Positions 1 to 6,562 of a stretch of DNA of 64,000 nt are shown here, one piece after another. How positions within the stretch are numbered: position 1 is the first letter of the stretch; every line of letters begins with the position of its first letter. The position numbers were made by a program, and so were the translations under genes. The stretch comes from Fidelibacterota bacterium SCGC AAA298-D23 (GTDB taxonomy: Bacteria > Fidelibacterota > Marinisomatia > Marinisomatales > Marinisomataceae): the NCBI GenBank assembly GCA_000402655.1, contig AQSI01000001.1, positions 343,044 to 407,043 of the forward strand, read 5' to 3'. The notes beneath the pieces were generated by a model. That model saw nothing but the letters and a program-made list of their open reading frames with translations. It did not search any database and was not told where the DNA came from.

Positions 1-2
1 TG

Positions 3-623
3 ATTAAAAGTTTTGTTGGTTATGCTGTTTCATTTGTCTTTGCATGTGGTTCATGGTATCTGATCAGTAAATATTTCCTTTATGAAGGGGAAAAAGGTGA
101 CAACAAATACAATAATTATTGGAGAGTTGCTCAGTGGTTAACTACTGGATGGCTATGGTCAACATGGCTAAAGCATGATTTAGCCAATATCATGATTTTC
201 TTACCAAGATATAGTTCGGTACAGTCGTTTCAATTTCAGCTGTTTGTTGTTTCAATAATGTTAATGGGTTTAGCATTTATGTTTTATGAACGAGGTGGGC
301 GAATACAAGAAATTGTTTTATCCAAAACGAATACTCGATATGTCAGATCTGCTACACTAATCGATCTAGTTTATTGTTTTGTTCTATATTATTTCAAAGA
401 GGTAAATAATATTCCTATGAGTACAACTTTTGTATTTATGGGAATGTTAGCCGGAAGAGAACTAGGTATTTGGCTGTCAATCGGTTATGGAAAATTAACA
501 TATACTGACAGGCACAAAAAAGCTATTTTTCCAATGCTTTACATGGATTTTTTAAGATTAATGCTAGGCTTAATGATTAGCGTTTCTCTTGCTTATGGAA
601 TTCAATGGTATTCCAACCTATAA
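3..623 (+). CDS. PiT-like integral membrane protein, C-terminal part (5' end outside window)
   Basis: The reading frame is open from the first bases of the window, so the true start lies upstream; about 206 residues are visible. The protein is strongly hydrophobic, with roughly five membrane segments. Two short motifs resemble the two signature repeats of PiT-type phosphate permeases: KHDLAN (compare GANDVAN) just before the first internal Met, and PMSTTFVFMGMLAG (compare P-STTH-x-x-G). Both are degenerate, so transport function is an inference. The stop lies 16 bp before the downstream SDR start, suggesting co-transcription. It could instead be an unrelated conserved membrane protein; I am only moderately sure of the family. 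Confidence 0.5.
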   Translation: MKSFVGYAVSFVFACGSWYLISKYFLYEGEKGDNKYNNYWRVAQWLTTGWLWSTWLKHDLANIMIFLPRYSSVQSFQFQLFVVSIMLMGLAFMFYERGGRIQEIVLSKTNTRYVRSATLIDLVYCFVLYYFKEVNNIPMSTTFVFMGMLAGRELGIWLSIGYGKLTYTDRHKKAIFPMLYMDFLRLMLGLMISVSLAYGIQWYSNL

Positions 624-639
624 TACTCTATTTTATCAT

Positions 640-1473
640 ATGAATCTTAAAAATAAACTTGTTCTTATTACAGGAGGAGCTAAAGGTATAGGTTTAGCTA
701 CTGCACAAAGAATTCTAAATGAAGGTGGAAAAGTAATTCTTTGGGATTTCAATGAAGATGATCTAAACAAAACTGTTAATAATTTTAAAGAGCAGGGATT
801 TGATGTTTTTTCACAAATTTGTAATGTAACAAACAAAGAGCAGGTATATAGTAATGCAAATATCATTAAACAAAAGTTTGGTAGTTTAGATATCTTAATT
901 AATAATGCTGGTACTGTTTATACAGGATATATGCTGGATAGAAGTGATGAAGAGCTTGAAAATCTTATTAATGTAAACTTCACATCGATGATATATACCA
1001 TTCGTGCATTTATGCCAGGTATGCTTGAAAAAAATTCAGGTCATATTATAAATATTTCTTCTGCATCATCAATGACTGGTGCTCCAAAGTTGGCAGTATA
1101 TGCTGCTACTAAATGGGCTGTAGCAGGACTTACTGAATCTTTGAGACTCGAAGTACAAAAGATGGGAAAATCTGGTGTAAGATTTTCTTCCATTCATCCA
1201 AACTTTTTAAAGAAAGGATTATTTGAAGGAACTAAGCTTAATTTTCTAGGTCAGTTATTAGCTCCAGGTGTGAAGAGTCATGATGCTGTAGCTAAAGTCA
1301 TTGTAAATCGTGCAATAAAGCTCGGATTCCATTCTCCTAAAGTTCCTTGGATTATGAACCAAGTAGTTTTGCTTAGAGCCTTACTACCAAGCTCTCTGTT
1401 AATTAAAGTAAGTAGTCTTTATGGTTTATATGATATGATGGATGATTATAAGGGTTATAAAGATGGAAGATAA
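640..1473 (+). CDS. Short-chain dehydrogenase/reductase
   Basis: Classical SDR of 277 residues. The Rossmann cofactor motif TGGAKGIG is at residues 11-18, NNAG at 88-91, a Ser-rich active-site segment around 140-144, and the catalytic pair Y154 and K158 in YAATK. An in-frame upstream ATG (589) would add 17 residues with no family resemblance and would overlap the previous gene, so I chose the ATG at 640, directly before the first beta strand. The substrate cannot be read from sequence; NAD(P)-dependent oxidation or reduction of a hydroxyl or keto group is what the family does. No membrane segment is visible. It sits 16 bp after the PiT-like gene. Confidence 0.85.
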   Translation: MNLKNKLVLITGGAKGIGLATAQRILNEGGKVILWDFNEDDLNKTVNNFKEQGFDVFSQICNVTNKEQVYSNANIIKQKFGSLDILINNAGTVYTGYMLDRSDEELENLINVNFTSMIYTIRAFMPGMLEKNSGHIINISSASSMTGAPKLAVYAATKWAVAGLTESLRLEVQKMGKSGVRFSSIHPNFLKKGLFEGTKLNFLGQLLAPGVKSHDAVAKVIVNRAIKLGFHSPKVPWIMNQVVLLRALLPSSLLIKVSSLYGLYDMMDDYKGYKDGR

Positions 1474-1502
1474 TTTTACTTTACTCTTTTTTTGAAACAC
1501 AA

Positions 1503-1511
1503 TAGAATTTG
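1503..1511 (+). promoter_or_regulatory. Putative Bacteroidota-like -7 box upstream of FKBP gene
   Basis: TAGAATTTG ends 3 nt before the ATG at 1515. It resembles the TAnnTTTG element seen before several other genes here. If it is a promoter, the transcript would begin at or next to the start codon. No clear -33 TTTG sits at the right distance. Confidence 0.35.
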
Positions 1512-1514
1512 GAC

Positions 1515-2264
1515 ATGAAAAACATATACGCAACCACTTTTATTTTAATCTTTACATTGTGTTCTTGTTCAACACAGGATCAAACTGTTAAATCAGACAA
1601 AGAACTTATGGTAACCTTTCAAGATTCATTAAGTTATTCAATGGGTATAAATATTGGAAAAAATTTGCCAGAGGCACAAATCAATCAAGATTTGTTAATA
1701 GAAGGCTTAAATGATTATTGGTCAAAGGAGGAGCCTAGGCTTAATGCGTCAGAACGAATGGAAGTATTGAGAGCGTTTAATATAATGAATTCAGAGATGG
1801 ATCGTAGTACTATGAAAGCTCTTAGCGAAAAAGCTGTCAAACTTTCCAGAGAAAATAAAATGAAGGGTCAAGAATTCTTAGAAAAAAACAAGACAGCTGA
1901 AGGAATAAGAGTCTTTAACAGAAGTCAAATTCAATATAGAATTGTCGCAGAAGGCGATGGTGCAGTCCCCGACTATGATGATGTTGTTAAAGTACATTAT
2001 AATGGTTATTTAATTGATGGGTATAAGTTTGATAGTAGTTATGATAGAGGAGAACCTGCTACATTTAGTGTAAAAAGTGTTATTCCTGGCTGGACAGAAA
2101 TTCTTCAAAAAATGCCTACTGGATCAAAATGGGAAGTATTCATTCCTCACAATTTAGCATATGGAGTATCTGGAGTTGCGAGTGATCCAAAAAAAGGTGA
2201 ATATGTAATTCCGCCTTCTTCAACACTTATTTTTGAAATAGAGCTTCTGGAAATTATTGAATAA
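1515..2264 (+). CDS. FKBP-type peptidyl-prolyl isomerase, lipoprotein
   Basis: A 249-residue protein with a lipoprotein signal (lipobox LCSC, lipidated Cys18), so it should be anchored in the envelope facing the periplasm. Residues about 30-135 match the helical FKBP N-terminal dimerisation region of FkpA/Mip-like proteins, and about 140-248 the FKBP catalytic domain, with recognisable FDSSYDRGEPATF, VIPGW, LAYG and IPPSSTLIFEIELL segments. It should catalyse proline isomerisation and act as a folding chaperone for exported proteins. A TTG two codons upstream (1509) is also in frame, but the ATG at 1515 is preferred. Its stop is 3 bp from the next lipoprotein gene. Confidence 0.88.
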   Translation: MKNIYATTFILIFTLCSCSTQDQTVKSDKELMVTFQDSLSYSMGINIGKNLPEAQINQDLLIEGLNDYWSKEEPRLNASERMEVLRAFNIMNSEMDRSTMKALSEKAVKLSRENKMKGQEFLEKNKTAEGIRVFNRSQIQYRIVAEGDGAVPDYDDVVKVHYNGYLIDGYKFDSSYDRGEPATFSVKSVIPGWTEILQKMPTGSKWEVFIPHNLAYGVSGVASDPKKGEYVIPPSSTLIFEIELLEIIE

Positions 2265-2267
2265 TCA

Positions 2268-3215
2268 ATGAGTTTAAAGAAACTTATATCTCTTTTTTCT
2301 GTTGCTATTATTTTAAGTTGTAGCCCTAAGCAAGAATCTATTTTATTAGAAAATCCTATGTTTGCTACTGAGCCCGTTGAAAATGCTGGATTAGACAGTA
2401 TTGGATTTCTAATGAGAAAACATGTGATTATTGTTACAGTTAAAGAAAAAAATGAAATTCATGTTTATGGTGCTATGAATGGAAAATTTAAAAAATCAAT
2501 TAAAAGAGAAAATGCATTTCCTAATGGAATAACGACCATTAACGATCAATTTGTTTTAGTGACTGAACGAGACAATAAACAGGTTGCTGTGTTTGATTCA
2601 TCGATGAATTTTTTAGGAACCTTTGGTAATAATGAGCTACGAAGTCCTTATGGCATAACTTTTTATAAGCATGATGATAAATCTTATAAGGTATTGGTAA
2701 CAGATAGTTATGAATATAATAACCCTAGACAAGATCGAATTCTCAGTTGGGATTTTACCATTGTGGATAGTGGATTTAGTGTTGGACCAGCTAGTATTTT
2801 TGGAAGCCCAATACTTTATCAAGTTGAAAGCATTCAAGTTGATAAACACTTCAGAACATTATTAGTGGCAGAGGAAATGGAAGAGCATCATAAAATTATG
2901 GCTTTGGATTTAACTTCTGGTGAAGTTTTAAAAGAAGATTTAGGAAACTTCAATAGAGGAAATGATCCCGAAGGTATTGCACTTGTTGCAAATCCTGATA
3001 ATTCTGGATACTGGATTTGTACGGAGCAAAGCAAAACTGATAACCGCTTTCATTTATATGATCGTGAAACATTAGAATATATGAATACTATGTATTTAGA
3101 TAATGTTTCCTACACAGATGGCATTGCTACAGCGTATATGCACGGTAAATGGTTTTTATATGCAGTAGATAATGATGCAAGAGTTGTTGCATTTGAATTA
3201 CCAGAAATCAATTAA
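2268..3215 (+). CDS. Phytase-like beta-propeller lipoprotein
   Basis: A 315-residue lipoprotein (lipobox ILSC, Cys18). The C-terminal half contains NDPEGIAL (about residues 232-239), then a GYWIC strand, a FHLYDRET strand and YTDGIA, in the order found in beta-propeller (BPP) 3-phytases, where the DPEG and DGI segments help build the metal sites. The repeated four-stranded blade pattern supports a propeller. BPP phytases release phosphate from phytate, but it is an inference that this shorter protein has that activity; it might act on another phosphoester or only bind ligands. It lies 3 bp after the FKBP gene and directly abuts the SGNH hydrolase gene. Confidence 0.65.
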   Translation: MSLKKLISLFSVAIILSCSPKQESILLENPMFATEPVENAGLDSIGFLMRKHVIIVTVKEKNEIHVYGAMNGKFKKSIKRENAFPNGITTINDQFVLVTERDNKQVAVFDSSMNFLGTFGNNELRSPYGITFYKHDDKSYKVLVTDSYEYNNPRQDRILSWDFTIVDSGFSVGPASIFGSPILYQVESIQVDKHFRTLLVAEEMEEHHKIMALDLTSGEVLKEDLGNFNRGNDPEGIALVANPDNSGYWICTEQSKTDNRFHLYDRETLEYMNTMYLDNVSYTDGIATAYMHGKWFLYAVDNDARVVAFELPEIN

Positions 3216-4082
3216 GTGAATTTACTTTTCCTTTTTATATATTTTTCCATTTTTCTGGTAGTTACATATTATTTTAGAAATTCAATTATACAAAACATTT
3301 ATAAACTGCCTATTATTCGAAAATCCTGGCAGCTACCTGAAATGAATGCACATAGTGTAAATTTGATTAATAATGATAAACCTGTAGTTGTTTGTTGTGG
3401 TGATAGTATTACTCATGGACATATTGGATATGACTGGGTGAGTTCTTTAAGAAGGAAAGATGGTTCTAAAATTTATATAAATGCAGGTATAAATGCTGAT
3501 CTTACTTGGAATTTAAATCAAAGAATCAATGATATTATTAAGCATAATCCAGATTACATTACCATTTTAATTGGTACAAATGATGCAATAGGGAGTCAAC
3601 CTGTTAAATTAATTCAAGATTACTACATACAAACAAAAAATCTTCCACAAGCTCCTTCTATTGAATGGTTTGAAGAGCAAATTGAAATTTTTGTAAAAAA
3701 AATAAAAAAAAATACTACTGCCAAAATTGCTATTACAACCCTTCCATGGCTTGGTGAGCAAGAAGATGCATCTATAATGAGTGTAATTAATAATTATAAT
3801 GTTATAATTAAAAAAATTGCCTTGAAGTATGATATATCAATCTTGGATTTATATTCAAAATTCAAAGAACAGATTAGTGAAATTGAAAGTGTTCCATATA
3901 CTACTTCTGAACTTCGCAGGTTAAGAGGTTTGAGAGCTGTTGTTTTGTACTATGTTTTTGGTTGGAGTTGGAACAAAATAGGTAAAAAATATAATCTTCA
4001 ACTACTTTGTGATCATATTCATTTGAACGAAAGAGGAGGAAGCTTGATGGAAAATATGGTAAAAAAATTCTTATCAGCATGA
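3216..4082 (+). CDS. SGNH/GDSL-type esterase or lipase, membrane-anchored
   Basis: A 288-residue protein starting with GTG immediately after the previous stop. An N-terminal hydrophobic helix (about 1-20) should anchor it in the inner membrane or serve as a signal. The SGNH blocks are visible: GDSITHG around residue 62 (nucleophile Ser), a Gly near residue 80, IGTNDA around 119-124 (Asn oxyanion residue) and CDHIHLNERGG around 264-274 (catalytic Asp and His). The family hydrolyses esters such as lipids, acetylated sugars or thioesters; the substrate is unknown here. Tight spacing suggests one transcript with the FKBP and phytase-like genes. A charged segment with KIGKKYN precedes the Asp-His block. 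Confidence 0.78.
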   Translation: MNLLFLFIYFSIFLVVTYYFRNSIIQNIYKLPIIRKSWQLPEMNAHSVNLINNDKPVVVCCGDSITHGHIGYDWVSSLRRKDGSKIYINAGINADLTWNLNQRINDIIKHNPDYITILIGTNDAIGSQPVKLIQDYYIQTKNLPQAPSIEWFEEQIEIFVKKIKKNTTAKIAITTLPWLGEQEDASIMSVINNYNVIIKKIALKYDISILDLYSKFKEQISEIESVPYTTSELRRLRGLRAVVLYYVFGWSWNKIGKKYNLQLLCDHIHLNERGGSLMENMVKKFLSA

Positions 4083-4195
4083 ATTTGTAATCTTAATCGT
4101 CGCCTAGACTACTTAATATCTGCCAAGCAAGTATGATAAATAGTATTTCCATGAATCAAATTAATAAAACTAAAACAAAGTTAATACAAGCTAAT

Positions 4196-4507
4196 TTATG
4201 TTCTTACGGACACAATCTTTAAACCAGAACTTGTACAGCGTAAAGTATAGTCAATTGGATTCATACCTCCGCAGTATACAGTTACATAATAATCACTTCC
4301 ACTTTGTCTTACACTTCCGGTTGAAAAACGACAACCAACTGCACTTGCTCCAAGACCGTAATTACTTCTTGCATGACTAAGTGCTTTCATATCTGCTGTA
4401 CTTTTATAGCACTTTGAAGATTTACTTTTTGGTTTGCTTGGTATAACTAGAAGTAAAATAATTATACTTAATACCCCAATTATAACTATTAAAGCTTTTT
4501 TTTCCAT
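4196..4507 (-). CDS. Small membrane-anchored protein with four cysteines, unknown function
   Basis: A 103-residue protein that I do not recognise. It has an N-terminal membrane helix (about residues 5-24) of signal-anchor type, a Lys/Ser-rich linker, then a compact soluble part with four Cys residues in KCYK, GCRF, YCGG and RCTS contexts, suggesting two disulfides outside the cytoplasm. Gly, Ser, Thr and Tyr are enriched, as in small secreted domains. It starts 4 bp after the end of the next small gene on the same strand (4512-4793), so the two are probably co-transcribed. It lies near a tRNA-Arg scar in the most accessory-looking part of the window. Confidence 0.55.
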   Translation of the reverse strand: MEKKALIVIIGVLSIIILLLVIPSKPKSKSSKCYKSTADMKALSHARSNYGLGASAVGCRFSTGSVRQSGSDYYVTVYCGGMNPIDYTLRCTSSGLKIVSVRT

Positions 4508-4511
4508 ATTA

Positions 4512-4793
4512 TTAATCCAATTCCTTTAAGGCATCGACTAATTCATACTCTTTATCAAATCTTTCTTTCATACCACCTTTTTCTTTAAGTAAAATATATC
4601 CATAAGATTTTGATCCAATGGCAACTTTATCTCCATAACGAGTGTCATACCAATATTGATCGCCTTTGTCATCGATGATTACTTGATACCTGCCATTTTG
4701 GTTTTCTTCTTCATGAGCATCAAATCCCATTAATAAAAATAAGTTCACTGTTGCTAATACACCTATGATAAAACTTTTAATTTCTAATTTCAT
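4512..4793 (-). CDS. Small single-pass membrane protein, unknown function
   Basis: A 93-residue protein with one N-terminal hydrophobic helix (about residues 5-23) followed by a short acidic linker and an NGRYQVI segment that reads like two or three beta strands, then a charged tail. I do not recognise a named family. A Shine-Dalgarno-like AGGAG lies about 6 nt before the ATG, which is uncommon in this window and supports translation. It is followed after 4 bp by the four-cysteine protein gene, so they probably form a two-gene unit. Confidence 0.55.
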   Translation of the reverse strand: MKLEIKSFIIGVLATVNLFLLMGFDAHEEENQNGRYQVIIDDKGDQYWYDTRYGDKVAIGSKSYGYILLKEKGGMKERFDKEYELVDALKELD

Positions 4794-4863
4794 ATTGTCT
4801 CCTAGTTATTTTTAATAAATATAAAGTATTAGACTTTTGAAATAAAGAAGGGAATTAATAATG

Positions 4864-4914
4864 TACCCCGGACAGGATTTGAACATGTGACCTGCGGATT
4901 AGAAAATCGTTGAC
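4864..4914 (-). pseudogene. Decayed partial copy of tRNA-Arg (3' part)
   Basis: About 50 bases match the 3' two thirds of the intact tRNA-Arg at 5403-5476 (acceptor 3' strand, T arm, variable region and most of the anticodon arm) at roughly 45 of 50 positions, in the same orientation. The match stops beyond the anticodon arm; the D arm and 5' acceptor strand are absent, and the anticodon stem is broken by substitutions. The geometry (a 3' tRNA fragment 540 bp downstream of the intact tRNA 3' end) is that of an attachment-site duplication left by a tRNA-targeting element. A decayed tandem duplication is the alternative. Confidence 0.7.
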
Positions 4915-4944
4915 TTCTTGAGGAGAAAATTAGAGAAATATTGT

Positions 4945-5286
4945 TTATTCAATAGCATCTATGAGTTTTTTTGTAAGAATACCTAATACCTCATTATTAT
5001 TTTCAATTCTTTTTTGAGTTTCCTTTAATTTTTTAAGACTAGCTGCCACTTCATCAAAATCTCCTACTCCATTATATACATACAAATAAATTTCAAAGTA
5101 TAATGCTCCGAATAAGGACATATCGCTACTAAGGTCTTTAGCAGATAAGAGAAGTTCTTGTTGTTGTAATAAAATACTTTCTTGAATCGTAAAATATTGA
5201 TTAACTCTATTAACAATTTGAAATAATGATAATGAGAGGGTTATCATTAAAATAGAAATAGAAATATTTAATATTTTTTTGTCCAT
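4945..5286 (-). CDS. Small membrane-anchored coiled-coil protein, unknown function
   Basis: A 113-residue protein with a hydrophobic helix at about residues 6-26 and a mainly helical remainder, including a Gln/Leu-rich amphipathic stretch and a Lys/Glu-rich C-terminal segment likely to form a coiled coil. I do not recognise the family. It is the only gene between the decayed tRNA-Arg copy and the intact tRNA-Arg, so it may be cargo of a lost or degraded integrative element. A TATATTTCG box ends 2 nt before its ATG, suggesting its own promoter and a leaderless message. Confidence 0.5.
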   Translation of the reverse strand: MDKKILNISISILMITLSLSLFQIVNRVNQYFTIQESILLQQQELLLSAKDLSSDMSLFGALYFEIYLYVYNGVGDFDEVAASLKKLKETQKRIENNNEVLGILTKKLIDAIE

Positions 5287-5288
5287 AT

Positions 5289-5297
5289 CGAAATATA
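5289..5297 (-). promoter_or_regulatory. Putative -7 box TATATTTCG for the 4945-5286 gene
   Basis: On the minus strand TATATTTCG is followed by AT and then the ATG at 5286. The same nonamer precedes atpB and tRNA-Leu in this window. The position implies a transcript with essentially no 5' leader. Confidence 0.4.
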
Positions 5298-5402
5298 GTA
5301 TATCGATTAGTTTTAAACCAGTATTTCACATAATTGTGTTGTCGGTTTGTTGTCGGTAAAATAAAGGGTGTTTTAAAAGAGTAAAAAGGGGAGTTTGTCG
5401 TC

Positions 5403-5476
5403 GTACCCCGGACAGGATTTGAACCTGTGACCTACGGATTAGAAATCCGTTGCTCTATCCAGCTGAGCTACCGGGG
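5403..5476 (-). tRNA. tRNA-Arg (anticodon UCU)
   Basis: A 74-nt cloverleaf on the minus strand: acceptor GCCCCGG pairs with CCGGGGT and leaves discriminator A; anticodon stem ACGGA/TCCGT encloses the loop TTTCTAA with anticodon TCT; the T arm contains GGTTCAAATCC. The first pair is G1-U72, and CCA is not encoded. A TAAATTTG box ends 6 nt upstream of G1. A degraded copy of its 3' portion lies 540 bp downstream. Confidence 0.96.
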
Positions 5477-5482
5477 CATGCG

Positions 5483-5490
5483 CCAAATTT
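5483..5490 (-). promoter_or_regulatory. Putative -7 box TAAATTTG for tRNA-Arg
   Basis: TAAATTTG on the minus strand is an exact match to the Bacteroidota TAnnTTTG pattern and lies 6 nt before the mature tRNA 5' end, leaving room for only a very short pre-tRNA leader. No clear -33 TTTG is visible. Confidence 0.5.
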
Positions 5491-5558
5491 AACTAATTAA
5501 TAAAAATTTTAAAGCATTTTTGTAAAATTTTTCCGAGGGGACTCCGACGAGAAATTTC

Positions 5559-5587
5559 TTGCAAAAAATTAAGTTTAGTAGTAGAAT
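5559..5587 (+). promoter_or_regulatory. Promoter of the GYLY repeat protein gene
   Basis: TTGCAA (5559-5564), a 17-bp spacer and TAGAAT (5582-5587) resemble a sigma-70-type -35/-10 pair. A start near 5594 would give a leader of about 35 nt ending in AAGGAG before the ATG at 5630. This differs from the TAnnTTTG boxes seen elsewhere in the window. Confidence 0.45.
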
Positions 5588-5629
5588 ATTGAAATTAGCT
5601 TATTCACTAAACTTTTTAAGGAGAATATA

Positions 5630-5857
5630 ATGGCTGAAAAAGTAAAAACATGTGGTGTTAGTAAAGAAAAAGGCTATCTATACTATTTAGGTAAAGATGG
5701 TAATGTATGGCGCTCAGGTATGTCAAGAGGCGGATCTGGTGGCGGTAATGCTGAAAAAGTTGCTGACGCAGGTGTAACACGTGAAAGTGGTTACCTATAC
5801 TTCATCGATAAAGACGGTGATGTATCTCGCGCACCTATGGCTAGAGGTAGAGGTTAA
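5630..5857 (+). CDS. Small GYLY tandem-repeat protein, unknown function
   Basis: A 75-residue soluble protein built from two 33-residue repeats (residues 2-34 and 41-73) joined by the linker GSGGGN. Both share AEKV, a GV pair, E-x-GYLY, KDG-x-V-x-R and M-[SA]-RG, so it arose by internal duplication. There is no signal peptide or membrane helix. An ideal AAGGAG Shine-Dalgarno sits 7 nt before the ATG, a promoter-like pair lies upstream and a strong terminator follows, so it forms its own transcription unit and looks highly expressed. Codon choice is also richer in G and C than in its neighbours. The alternating aromatic strands and KDG turns suggest beta hairpins; I cannot assign a function. 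Confidence 0.85.
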   Translation: MAEKVKTCGVSKEKGYLYYLGKDGNVWRSGMSRGGSGGGNAEKVADAGVTRESGYLYFIDKDGDVSRAPMARGRG

Positions 5858-5884
5858 TAAACTTTTATCTTATTAGGTTTAATT

Positions 5885-5917
5885 AAAAAAAGGAGCATTT
5901 CGATGCTCCTTTTTTTT
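5885..5917. terminator. Bidirectional UUCG-loop terminator
   Basis: An A-run plus AGGAGCAT (5891-5898), tetraloop TTCG (5899-5902), ATGCTCCT (5903-5910) and a T-run form a near-perfect hairpin with a U-tract on both strands. It ends the small repeat-protein unit on the plus strand. It also overlaps the stop codon of the convergent DUF502 gene (5916-5918), so it can serve both. Confidence 0.92.
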
Positions 5918-6536
5918 ATTTTACTATAGAATTTTTGTGGCTTCCAACAATACCACTGGAAACAATCATTCTGAATCCCTCTTCAACATCTACATCTGCA
6001 AGCGTAGTATCTTCTTTAGGAATAATTAGAAAAAATCCTGATGTTGGATTTGGTGTAGTTGGAACAAACAAATGATAAAACTCTTCATTATTCTCATTTG
6101 TTGACTCGCTGGTTACAAAACCTAGAGTCCATGTACCTTTTCTTGGATATTCAACGTATACAACTTTTTTAAAAGAGTTATTCTGAGATCCAGATACTGT
6201 TTCAATGATTTGTTTTGTTGTACCATAAATTGTATCAATTAAAGGAATTTTTTTAAAAATTCCTTCAAACCAGTCAACAACCCTTTTTCCAAAAACATTT
6301 CTTGCTAAAGCTCCAAAAATAATCAGGGCTATTAAGACAATTAAAAGTCCTACTAGTGAGCTAATTAAACCAAATCCTGGAAAAGTAACATCTACAAATC
6401 TTTCTAGAGGCTCTGCTACAGTCCCTCCAAGCCAGATTGTTATTTCTAATGTAACCTGAATGACATATACAGTTAATGCCAACGGAACAATGGTTGCGAT
6501 TCCTGCAAGCAGATTTGATTTCATTTTTTCTATCAT
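5916..6536 (-). CDS. DUF502 family inner-membrane protein
   Basis: A 206-residue protein with two long hydrophobic segments near the N-terminus (about 8-32 and 52-78) followed by a soluble domain. The conserved DUF502 landmarks are visible: IPLIDTIYGTTKQ in the middle and PTTPNPTSGFF near the C-terminus. Its role is not established; the family is widespread in bacteria. It lies 26 bp after the EamA gene at the end of the secD-secF-EamA string and is probably co-transcribed. Its stop codon is inside the shared terminator hairpin. Confidence 0.88.
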   Translation of the reverse strand: MIEKMKSNLLAGIATIVPLALTVYVIQVTLEITIWLGGTVAEPLERFVDVTFPGFGLISSLVGLLIVLIALIIFGALARNVFGKRVVDWFEGIFKKIPLIDTIYGTTKQIIETVSGSQNNSFKKVVYVEYPRKGTWTLGFVTSESTNENNEEFYHLFVPTTPNPTSGFFLIIPKEDTTLADVDVEEGFRMIVSSGIVGSHKNSIVK

Positions 6537-6562
6537 AATTTAAATTTATTAAAAAATAGGTC

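Noticed and set aside
4196..4793. Toxin-antitoxin pair
   Set aside because: Both proteins have N-terminal membrane anchors and exported domains; neither has antitoxin or DNA-binding features.
5500..5560. Minus-strand reading frame spelling KKFLVGVPSEKFYKNA, plus a GC-rich patch in an AT-rich gap
   Set aside because: No start codon, short, and it overlaps the putative tRNA-Arg promoter region; it could be a coding remnant, but nothing supports it.
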